64,000 bases of DNA from Clostridium homopropionicum DSM 5847. GTDB lineage: Bacteria; Bacillota; Clostridia; Clostridiales; Clostridiaceae. The translations under genes and the position numbers were made by a program. Below the pieces are notes generated by a model, which saw only the letters and a program-made list of their open reading frames with translations, ran no database searches and was not told the origin of the DNA. Where the stretch lies: positions 62,001-126,000 of the forward strand of contig NZ_LHUR01000012.1 in NCBI RefSeq assembly GCF_001263795.1. Direction: 5' to 3'. Below, piece by piece: positions 53,683-61,263 of the stretch. Position 1 is the first letter of the stretch. Each line of letters begins with the position of its first letter.

Positions 53683-54363
53683 CTATTCTGAAAAACTTCC
53701 ATTGTAACTAATTAAGGAAGTATCAATTACTCCATTTATTTCTGATATATCTTCTAAGAAAGAAGTATCTTCTCCTATAACTTTAAACTCAAGAGTAAGT
53801 TCAGTTATTCCTCTGTTTATTGTTTTAGATTTAATTTTATAATCTAATTTCCCTAGATTACTAAATAAGTTGTCCTTAGCTGCACTTTCATAGTGTATTA
53901 TCAATAAAAATCTGTTATTAGTATTTTTATATTTCATTAATAATACTGTAATTCCACCAATAAAAAGAGAGGTTACTGCAGCAATGGTGTAAAGCTTTGC
54001 TCCAGTAGTAATTCCTAAGGCTATTGCCCAGAACATGAAAACAATATCCATCGGATCTTTAACTGCCGTTCTAAACCTAACTATACTTAGCGCTCCAACC
54101 ATTCCCAAAGAAAGAACTATATTTGAGCTTATTGTCATAATTATCATAGAAGTAATTATTGCCATAAGCACCAAAGATACATTATAGGTATGATTGTATA
54201 TAACACCACTATAAGTTTTTTTATAAATATAAAATATAAACATTGCTATCACAAAAGTAATTAAAATACCAATTAATATGCTATATAAATCTACAGTTCC
54301 AAATAAACCTGATTTTAGTAAACTTTTTTTAATAATGTCTTGAAAGCTTAAAGCGTTGTCCAT
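53683..54363 (-). CDS. DUF4956 membrane protein
   Basis: 226 residues. About four membrane helices (25-45, 60-85, 90-110, 120-140) with the family core LGMVGALSIVRFRTAVKDP, then a cytoplasmic ACT-like tail (about 155-226). Function unknown. It is repeatedly found beside VTC-domain and CotH genes in bacteria (family knowledge). Here it lies between the VTC gene (16-base gap) and pelD. Confidence 0.85.
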   Translation of the reverse strand: MDNALSFQDIIKKSLLKSGLFGTVDLYSILIGILITFVIAMFIFYIYKKTYSGVIYNHTYNVSLVLMAIITSMIIMTISSNIVLSLGMVGALSIVRFRTAVKDPMDIVFMFWAIALGITTGAKLYTIAAVTSLFIGGITVLLMKYKNTNNRFLLIIHYESAAKDNLFSNLGKLDYKIKSKTINRGITELTLEFKVIGEDTSFLEDISEINGVIDTSLISYNGSFSE

Positions 54364-54379
54364 TGTATTTTCTCCTTTT

Positions 54380-55087
54380 CTAGAACCTATTTTCTATATA
54401 ATTTCTGCACAACACATATTTTGAAATAGCTAGTCTATTTGCAGCATAAACTTCTAATATGCTTCTAATATGACTAGGAAGAAAGTTGTTATATTTCACC
54501 TCAAGAATAACTTCATTTTTTTTATATACCTTATACCCTAGAAGCTTATTATCAAAAATATTTTTTTTTGCCTTAGTAGCAGTTAAATCTATATCAAAGG
54601 TTACTCTTATTTGATTAAAGGGTAATATATAAGCTTCTCTAAAATAATCTACTATTACCTTTGGTCTAAGAAGCTTATTTTTTATTTCTATATAGTAATC
54701 TTGTCTTACTTTGTCATGTCCATTTAATAAAAAGTCTACATCTGTATCGTATATTTTCCCATATTCTTCTATACTAATGCTAGTGGATTTCTTTTTTATA
54801 TAATCATGATTTTTTATTTTTTCCTCAAGCTTTATAGCGCTGCTGGAAAAATTATATATTCTTATTCTATATTTTTTTCTTTTAAGTATACCCATGTTTT
54901 TTTCTACTAAAGCTGTATCATAAATATCATCGAAATATAAACTGCGAACATGGTAACCTCTTTCTCCTTGGCTATTTTCATCCTTTTTCATAAATATTTT
55001 TAATATATTTCTTAGCTGTAAATAACTTTCATATCCTATTAAATATTTATTTTCATGCCTAAATCCTTTACTATTTATATTAGTCAC
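54380..55087 (-). CDS. VTC domain protein (polyphosphate polymerase-like tunnel fold)
   Basis: 235 residues, one VTC domain. Tunnel residues appear in order: FRHENKYLI, HVRSLYFDD, KYRIRIYN, KLEEKIK, RPKVIVDYFREAY, RVTFDID and VILEVKYN. In yeast Vtc4 this fold makes polyphosphate; bacterial members are often unassigned. No membrane segment; DUF4956 next door could be its anchor. It sits in the Pel operon between cotH and the DUF4956 gene, separate from ppk at 22805. Confidence 0.9.
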   Translation of the reverse strand: MTNINSKGFRHENKYLIGYESYLQLRNILKIFMKKDENSQGERGYHVRSLYFDDIYDTALVEKNMGILKRKKYRIRIYNFSSSAIKLEEKIKNHDYIKKKSTSISIEEYGKIYDTDVDFLLNGHDKVRQDYYIEIKNKLLRPKVIVDYFREAYILPFNQIRVTFDIDLTATKAKKNIFDNKLLGYKVYKKNEVILEVKYNNFLPSHIRSILEVYAANRLAISKYVLCRNYIENRF

Positions 55088-55117
55088 TTAAGTAAACAGC
55101 CTCCTGTAAAATATTCT

Positions 55118-56794
55118 TTAGTTTACATAAAATTGTTGTACTCCAAAATAATATGACTCTGTTGCTTTAACCTTATATATATCAAAGGGTTGTTGTATAT
55201 TACCTTTAGAATCTTTTATTGTCAGCCTCCAAAAATACTTTCCTGGTTGTAAATCCTTTACTATATGCTGAATATCTCTAATACCATCTTTATGATATAT
55301 TATATTTTCAAAGTCTGGAGTCTTACTAATGTCTAAAATGTATTCAACATAATCCTTATTAAAATCATAGGCTTCATTCCATGTAAATACGTTGTAGCTT
55401 CCATAATCTAGTACTTTCCCCATGAAAATAGGCATTGGCTTTTCTAAGCTTTCATAATATCTCTTTATATTTGAATCAATTAAAGCAGGCATATCATCTA
55501 TTTCTTTAATTATTTTATTGAGCTCTGAAGCTTTTTCTATCTTATCAGGCTCCCGATTTAAATATTCCAATACTATTGGTTTATACATATTTACAAATTC
55601 TTTTGTCTTTTCTTTTGTAAAAATCTTTTTTAATTCTTCTATCTTATTAGTAAGCTGTTTAATATTGTCTTTATTTTGGAGAAATCTTTTATGAAGAACT
55701 ACTCCCCAATAATTTGTCATTCCTTGCTGCCATTCTCCTCTGCTATATCTGTAACCTCCCCAACCTTTATCATAATCCCAGGGTATAAAATACCATTTGT
55801 CACTATCCTTAGGACTATAAAGGCAAAAGTTCCGGCTTGCTGTATCAATATTATCAAGCAGTATATTAATAGCCATCCAAGTTATATAGTTTTCTCTATC
55901 AAAATACTTATCTATAACTTCATTTATATTAATAAGAGGATTATTCACTGCATCTAGCATACTAATTAGCTTTTGATGTTGTTCTTCTCCTTTTACTTCT
56001 AATATCTCCTCAAATTTTACCTCATTATAATCTGGATCATCTACGGTTTTAATATTATCTTCATATCTATAAAACTCAAAATTCTCTGCTTTATATAAAG
56101 CCCCTTTTGAGTCTAGTCCATGATTTTTAAGAAAATTTTTATCTAAATTTTCTATTTGAGTGAATAATCCAAAGTCTTTATATTCTTCATTATAATTTTC
56201 TTCACTAAAATCCTTAATAAATAAATGTACAAAATTTGTTCTGAGACTAATTACTTGAGGAACTAACTTAAAATATTCAAAACTCATTTTATTTCTCATT
56301 TTTGTTTTATCAAAGGGGTGCTTATTAAGATTAATAACTTCATTCCCATACCAAAGCCCACCTTCTTTCATAAGCTTAATCTTAAAGGACTTTTGCTCAG
56401 CAATTCTTGCAGACTGCCCCCTTTGAGTTATGGTTCCATTAGCTGTTGTCAAGCCATAACCAAAACAATCTGGATTTAATTGACCATTTTTTCTCTCCTG
56501 CACTATTACATCTAATTCTATGTCTTCTTCATCTGCATAGCCATTGCTTTCATTTAAATCTTTAAAAGTATATTGCTTAACGTTTTTCTTTTTTGTAGGA
56601 ACTACAGTAACATAGAGTTCTTTTACTTCATTTATGGAATCCTGTTCATAAGCTTTTTCATTGTCTTCTAGGGGTTTATTAGAATTAGTGCTTTTCAAAA
56701 ATTTTCCTGAAGAACAGGAACTTAAAACTACTATCAAACTGCACAATAATAAGCATAATAACTTCTTGTACACTCTTTTCCTCCTTATTGCCAC
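55118..56794 (-). CDS. CotH-family kinase-like lipoprotein
   Basis: 558 residues. A type II signal peptide with lipobox LSSC (Cys27) puts it on the outer face of the membrane. The CotH domain (about 90-440) has FELVPQ-like GNEVINLNKHPFDKTKMRNK and ILLDNIDTASRNFCLY...WYFIPWDYDKGWG with the Asp-Asn-Asp catalytic residues of this atypical kinase. A C-terminal beta-rich domain (about 450-558) resembles a fibronectin-type module (PGKYFWRLTIKDSKGN). B. subtilis CotH phosphorylates spore coat proteins. Here it may act on a surface protein or polymer. Ten-base overlap with the GH114 gene. Confidence 0.9.
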   Translation of the reverse strand: MAIRRKRVYKKLLCLLLCSLIVVLSSCSSGKFLKSTNSNKPLEDNEKAYEQDSINEVKELYVTVVPTKKKNVKQYTFKDLNESNGYADEEDIELDVIVQERKNGQLNPDCFGYGLTTANGTITQRGQSARIAEQKSFKIKLMKEGGLWYGNEVINLNKHPFDKTKMRNKMSFEYFKLVPQVISLRTNFVHLFIKDFSEENYNEEYKDFGLFTQIENLDKNFLKNHGLDSKGALYKAENFEFYRYEDNIKTVDDPDYNEVKFEEILEVKGEEQHQKLISMLDAVNNPLININEVIDKYFDRENYITWMAINILLDNIDTASRNFCLYSPKDSDKWYFIPWDYDKGWGGYRYSRGEWQQGMTNYWGVVLHKRFLQNKDNIKQLTNKIEELKKIFTKEKTKEFVNMYKPIVLEYLNREPDKIEKASELNKIIKEIDDMPALIDSNIKRYYESLEKPMPIFMGKVLDYGSYNVFTWNEAYDFNKDYVEYILDISKTPDFENIIYHKDGIRDIQHIVKDLQPGKYFWRLTIKDSKGNIQQPFDIYKVKATESYYFGVQQFYVN

Positions 56795-57621
56795 TTATTA
56801 AAAGAACCGCCATTTTCAAGTTTAAAATATTTCCATCCCAGCTTTTCAGACAGCTTTTGGTTCTCTAATTGATTTTGAAATGAAACAGTAAAGATAGAAA
56901 TATCTTTTTTCTTTTCTAATCTTATTAACTGGTTTCTGATTATTTCATCATTAGAACTTTGTAATTTAAAATTTTCCCACAATACTCCATCAACATATTT
57001 ACTGCTTAAATCTAATAAATTGCCAAAGCCCCTATTTTGAATTATATATATGTTTGGAAATTTATCTTTTACTTCTTTTAAGAGTTCTTCATAACCCTTA
57101 AGCAAATTTATATAAACTTCCTCGTCTTTTTCATAGTAATTTACCCAATCTACTGTATCAAGAAATACTCCATCAAAACCTTTAGAAATAATCCTTTCCT
57201 CAAGTGTACTAATCAGTACCTTTCTAAAATATTCTTGTCCTATATTTCCTAGATAATTATTGTATTTCTCATTAAATACCTTTTTCCCATTTACTTTTAA
57301 GAAATTATCTGTATCCATCTTTTTTAATATTTCTTTATCCCAATTTCCTACTTCTAATACTGATAAATATCCTATTAATATAGTCGAATTTTCTCTTTTT
57401 ATTTTATCCACATCTTCTTTTTGAAAATGAGCAGCTTCAGCAATTATCAATTCATATTTTGTCATATCTTCTAATATGGAATCGTTTATAGAACCATAGT
57501 AAATTTTAAAGCTTCTTACTTTATTTAATTCATTATAATTTTTTATAAACTTATAATAGCTTATTACAGAAATTATTATCAATAGAAAAGCAATTATTAA
57601 ATTAGCATTTTTTATATTCAA
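56785..57621 (-). CDS. GH114-type endo-alpha-1,4-polygalactosaminidase (PelA hydrolase-like)
   Basis: 278 residues with an N-terminal membrane anchor (about 7-25) and a GH114-like barrel: YELIIAEAAHF, LIGYLSVLEVGNWD, GFDGVFLDTVDWVNYY (catalytic acidic residues) and NRGFGNLLDLSSKYVDGVLWENF. It matches the hydrolase half of PelA, which cuts GalNAc-rich Pel. The deacetylase half of PelA is not present here or elsewhere in the operon. Ten bases after galE. Confidence 0.85.
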   Translation of the reverse strand: MNIKNANLIIAFLLIIISVISYYKFIKNYNELNKVRSFKIYYGSINDSILEDMTKYELIIAEAAHFQKEDVDKIKRENSTILIGYLSVLEVGNWDKEILKKMDTDNFLKVNGKKVFNEKYNNYLGNIGQEYFRKVLISTLEERIISKGFDGVFLDTVDWVNYYEKDEEVYINLLKGYEELLKEVKDKFPNIYIIQNRGFGNLLDLSSKYVDGVLWENFKLQSSNDEIIRNQLIRLEKKKDISIFTVSFQNQLENQKLSEKLGWKYFKLENGGSFNKWQ

Positions 57622-57631
57622 TTTCTACCTC

Positions 57632-58567
57632 CTAAGCATTTAGCTCAGTATACTTTCTTCTTAAATAGTAAGATATAGTTTTTTCTATGCCAATATTTAA
57701 AGGATACTTACTATTCCATCCCAAATTTACATTTGCTAAAGAAACATTAAAATAGCTTTCTTTTATATCACCTTTTCTCTCTTCCATATAAATAGGAGTT
57801 ATTTCTGTGTTCATACTTACTTTTATGATTTCATAAAGCTCATTAATACTAGTGCTTTTTCCAGTTCCAATATTTAAAATAGTTTTGCTTCCTTTATTTA
57901 TTGCCGAAATATTAGCATTTACTACATCATCTACATAAATAAAATCTCTATTTTGATTTCCATCTCCATAAATATGAGGTATTTCTGCATTTAAAACTTT
58001 ATTAATAAATATTGCTATTACTCCGCCTTCTCCATTGTAATTCTGTCTTGTTCCATATACATTTGCATATCTTAAAATTGAATAATCTAACTCATATGCA
58101 TTAGAATACATTTGAATATAGTTCTCAGATGTAAGCTTTGAATACCCATAAAATGATATGGGTTTAGTAATATGTTTTTCATCTAACCCTAAATATTGAG
58201 GAATTCCATAAACAGCTGCACTTGAGGCAAAAATAATTTTTCTAACCCTATATTTTCTACAAGCTTCTAAAATATTTATTGTTCCAAGTACATTAGTCAT
58301 AGCATCTTCATAAGGATTTATAAAAGATTTCCCAACATCCACTTGAGCGGCTAAATGGAATACTACACTTGGATTTTCTTTTTCAACCACTTTAAATAAA
58401 TTTTTGTCTAATATATCTAAATTATAAAATATACAATTATTATTTAAGTTTTCTTTTTTGCCACTAGAAAGATTATCTACAATTATTACTTCATGTTTCA
58501 ACTGTACTAGCTTATCTACTAAATTAGATCCTATAAAGCCAGCTCCACCTGTCACTAATATTTTCAT
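57632..58567 (-). CDS. galE: NAD-dependent UDP-sugar 4-epimerase (GalE/PelX-like)
   Basis: 311 residues, extended SDR. KILVTGGAGFIGSNLVDKL is the NAD site; SSAAVYG, and the active-site YGYSKLTSENY, then RYANVYGTRQNYNGEGGVIAIF. In this place it should make UDP-GalNAc from UDP-GlcNAc for PelF. First gene of the 10-kb operon; a TTTACA-17-TAATTT promoter-like pair lies about 20 bases ahead of its GGAGG ribosome site. Confidence 0.92.
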   Translation of the reverse strand: MKILVTGGAGFIGSNLVDKLVQLKHEVIIVDNLSSGKKENLNNNCIFYNLDILDKNLFKVVEKENPSVVFHLAAQVDVGKSFINPYEDAMTNVLGTINILEACRKYRVRKIIFASSAAVYGIPQYLGLDEKHITKPISFYGYSKLTSENYIQMYSNAYELDYSILRYANVYGTRQNYNGEGGVIAIFINKVLNAEIPHIYGDGNQNRDFIYVDDVVNANISAINKGSKTILNIGTGKSTSINELYEIIKVSMNTEITPIYMEERKGDIKESYFNVSLANVNLGWNSKYPLNIGIEKTISYYLRRKYTELNA

Positions 58568-58691
58568 AGAAATTCCTCCAATAAATAGAAATTATTGTTT
58601 CATATTGAATGTGTAAACATTTGCCTTTATTTATTTTAATATATAGTTCTCTCAAAATTCTCACAAAAAATTTGGATATACTCTAAATAAA

Positions 58692-58738
58692 AAAGTGCAT
58701 TAATTCCTACATACTTTATATGGGAACTAATACACTTT
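58692..58738 (-). terminator. terminator of the Cys-rich protein gene
   Basis: AAAGTGTATTAGTTCC / GGAATTAATGCACTTT (with G-T pairs), then TTTTATTTAGAG on the minus strand. It isolates the Cys-rich gene from the Pel operon. Confidence 0.85.
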
Positions 58739-58761
58739 AATTTCATACTTATATTTTTCAA

Positions 58762-59226
58762 CTATCTACATTGAACAGAGGTATAATTTGCAATTACTTT
58801 AGCCCTTACAGTTAATGGAGAACATATATCATCAGCTGGAAGTACAAAAGTAAATAGTTTCTCTACATCTGTACAATTGTTTCTACAACATTTTGAATCA
58901 CAATCATTCTTATTTTCTAGCTGAGATCCTTTTAAAAGTAGATGATTATTATTGTCTACAATAAAAGTTCTGGTTTTGTAAGCTAATATATTGTTCATAT
59001 TATCAAAGATTACACAAGCAACAGATATTTCTTTTCCTATACAACAATTTCTTAAATTTACTTTTACTCTTAGAAGTCTTGATAAATTATTATTAATATC
59101 TAAGCTACACCTAGTAGTTTTGCAAAGTTCACAGACTCTAAAATTTATTTCACAGCAATTATTTACAAAATCATTTTTTTCACTAAAGAAGTTTTTTTCT
59201 TCTATATCCATATTTAAGTTATTCAT
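58762..59226 (-). CDS. Cys-rich hypothetical protein, possible spore-surface protein
   Basis: 154 residues from ATG 59226 (GGAGG 8 bases upstream; the frame starts 5 codons earlier). About 14 cysteines, several in pairs: NNCCEINFRVCELCKTTRC, NCCIGKEISVAC, CDSKCCRNNCTD and a terminal QCR. Predicted beta-rich, no signal peptide or membrane segment. Such Cys-rich, unsignalled proteins are common in spore coat and exosporium. I do not recognise the family. A 14-bp inverted repeat precedes its ribosome site. Confidence 0.6.
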   Translation of the reverse strand: MNNLNMDIEEKNFFSEKNDFVNNCCEINFRVCELCKTTRCSLDINNNLSRLLRVKVNLRNCCIGKEISVACVIFDNMNNILAYKTRTFIVDNNNHLLLKGSQLENKNDCDSKCCRNNCTDVEKLFTFVLPADDICSPLTVRAKVIANYTSVQCR

Positions 59227-59240
59227 TTTTTGCACCTCCA

Positions 59241-59280
59241 TATATTATCCATATTTATTAATAATTATATGGATAATATA
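59241..59280 (-). promoter_or_regulatory. 14-bp perfect inverted repeat next to the ribosome site
   Basis: TATATTATCCATAT and its complement flank 12 bases, ending directly on TGGAGG of the Cys-rich gene. It may be an operator, or an mRNA hairpin that limits ribosome access. Confidence 0.6.
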
Positions 59281-59330
59281 TTATAATAGCTGATAAATGA
59301 TTTTGTGATAGAATTATGGTAATCAGAGAA

Positions 59331-59876
59331 TTAATTATCTAAGTTCATATCATAATCAATTATTATATCTACGCCTTTATTGTTATTCAAGTCTATATTC
59401 TCTAAATTACTGTTTGTTTGTATATTACTATTTGTATGAGAATCTAATTCATTAATTAATGGCGCTAAAAAAATCCAATTTTCTAAAACTATATTTTTTG
59501 AATTAGTTAATTTATATTTTAATTTTGTAACAGCAGCATAAACTTGATTTACTTTAAAATTTTCAATAGGATATTGAATTTCTCCAATAAATGGGAACTT
59601 ATAATTTACTTTTTTTACATCATTATTGAAAGTATTCTGGATATAAGTAATTGAAATTTTTTCATCTCCTATTATGGAAACATTATTTTTATTTTTAAAA
59701 CCATTATTAATGTCTAGTACAATATCAATGCTTAATATTTTTCTTAGATTTATTAATTTTTCATTGCAATCTATAATATTTTTTTTATATAAAGTTGTAT
59801 TTGGAATATTTTTAAACTTTTTTGGTATATTCAGAGGATTAGTAATTCCATTTAAACTAACATCGTATTCTTCCAT
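59331..59876 (-). CDS. probable SPOCS (DUF3794)-like protein
   Basis: About 181 residues. The middle (about 70-145), with IIGDEKISITYIQNT, KVNYKFPFIGEIQYP and VQVYAAVTKLKYKL-like spacing, resembles the SPOCS domain of spore proteins such as SipL. The C-terminal 35 residues are Asn/Asp-rich and low in complexity. The start is uncertain between GTG 59882 and ATG 59876; AAGGAG lies 4 or 10 bases upstream. A sigma-K-like promoter precedes it. No signal peptide. The family call is tentative. Confidence 0.5.
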   Translation of the reverse strand: MEEYDVSLNGITNPLNIPKKFKNIPNTTLYKKNIIDCNEKLINLRKILSIDIVLDINNGFKNKNNVSIIGDEKISITYIQNTFNNDVKKVNYKFPFIGEIQYPIENFKVNQVYAAVTKLKYKLTNSKNIVLENWIFLAPLINELDSHTNSNIQTNSNLENIDLNNNKGVDIIIDYDMNLDN

Positions 59877-59909
59877 TGCCACCCAGCTCCTTTATTAGTA
59901 TGAATATTT

Positions 59910-59938
59910 TATTATATGCTATAAGTAAATTAAGTGGT
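59910..59938 (-). promoter_or_regulatory. possible sigma-K promoter of the SPOCS-like gene
   Basis: ACC-17-CATATAATA on the minus strand fits the sigma-K pattern (AC at -35, CATANNNTA at -10), ending about 28 bases before the start codon. Consistent with mother-cell expression. Confidence 0.4.
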
Positions 59939-60074
59939 AATGTGTTCAGTCATATGTAAACTTTTATTAATATAACTCGTTGTGCTAGTTAATCACTAAC
60001 AAGATTTGCAAATAGAAAAACTCTAGCATTTTATAAATTAGTTTCATCTACTCCAATAATATAGCTTAATTATA

Positions 60075-61217
60075 TCATAAGATTTTTCCTCTTTTCTCCA
60101 AAGATAATATGCACTCTTTGTGTAGTTTCTTTGTACTCTCTTTAATATCTATATTTAGTTCTCTCTTTAAAATATTTCTTAATTGCTCATAATGGTTTAC
60201 TAATTTTAATCTATCTCCCATATAGTAGTACACCTTTTGTAAAAGCTCGTGGGCTTCTTCATCAAAAGGATTTATCTGTAGAAGTCTCTTTAATTGTTCT
60301 TCAGCTTTATTGTAATTTTTTTGTTCCATATAATATGGATAGGCAGTTTTTATTAAATCTGAAAAGGAGTTTCTTAATTTTTCCTGCCAATCCAGCCCCC
60401 AGATATAATCTTTATCTCCATAGAGATTGCCCTTGTATAGAGTTATCATTTTCTCATATTTTTCTATATTCTCATCATTAATTTTTACTATATTATCTAC
60501 AAAATTTTCGTACTCGAATGCATCACAATAAAAATCATTTAAATTTATCTTATAGCCCTTTGCTTCATATTGTATTACATGGTTTATACCAAATTTTTTT
60601 AGAGTACTTTTTAATCTATAAATTGTATTATGAAGGTTATGTTCTGCGCTGTTAGGATCCTTTGAACTCCATAGAGTTTCACATAGATTCCATTTATTTA
60701 TTATCTCTCCTTTATGATAAATAAGAAATGAAAATAATTCTTCTGTCTTTGCAGTAGGCCATTTTATTTCTAAGTTTTTAGAACCTTCATAAAGCTTTAG
60801 GTTTCCTAGGCAATAAACTTTATATTTTTTTTCTTTCTTTTTATTTGCTGCTTTTACATTTTTCTTTAAAAGCCTAGCAACCGTAAAATTAATCTCATCT
60901 TCAGTAATCGGTTTTAGAATATAATTTATTGCACTTACTTTAAAGGCTTCCACTGCATACTTTTCATAAGCAGTTACAAAAATAACTTCTATATTTTCAT
61001 TATACTTTGTAATTTCTCGTGCTAGTTCTATTCCATTCATTCCCGGCATTTCCACATCTAAAAAAACAACCTGTGGTTTTAGCTTAGAAATATTCGATAA
61101 TGCCTCTTTGGAACTTGTAAATTCTCCTATTACATTTAAATATTCATTTTTAGAAATAAGTATTTTCATCAAATCTAAAATAGGTTTCTCATCTTCCACC
61201 ACAACTGCATTAAACAT
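60075..61217 (-). CDS. response regulator with receiver and SARP-like (wHTH-BTAD) output
   Basis: About 380 residues from ATG 61217 (GGGGG 6 bases upstream). Receiver domain (1-120) with phospho-acceptor Asp in VVFLDVEMPGMNG, VTAYEKYAVEAF and LKPI; then a winged-helix domain (about 140-230; LWSSKDPNSAEHNLHNTIYRLKSTL in part) and a helical BTAD/TPR domain (about 235-375; YNKAEEQLKRLLQINPFDEEAHELL in part). It binds DNA when phosphorylated. It follows the hybrid kinase gene by 46 bases and is its obvious partner. Confidence 0.92.
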   Translation of the reverse strand: MFNAVVVEDEKPILDLMKILISKNEYLNVIGEFTSSKEALSNISKLKPQVVFLDVEMPGMNGIELAREITKYNENIEVIFVTAYEKYAVEAFKVSAINYILKPITEDEINFTVARLLKKNVKAANKKKEKKYKVYCLGNLKLYEGSKNLEIKWPTAKTEELFSFLIYHKGEIINKWNLCETLWSSKDPNSAEHNLHNTIYRLKSTLKKFGINHVIQYEAKGYKINLNDFYCDAFEYENFVDNIVKINDENIEKYEKMITLYKGNLYGDKDYIWGLDWQEKLRNSFSDLIKTAYPYYMEQKNYNKAEEQLKRLLQINPFDEEAHELLQKVYYYMGDRLKLVNHYEQLRNILKRELNIDIKESTKKLHKECILSLEKRGKIL

Positions 61218-61263
61218 TTTATTCCCCCAATTCATCTATATATTAATCAGTTAATTTTTATAA

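Noticed and set aside
55676-55957. Plus-strand frame of 93 codons inside the CotH gene
   Set aside because: It is antisense to the CotH catalytic region and has no ribosome site.
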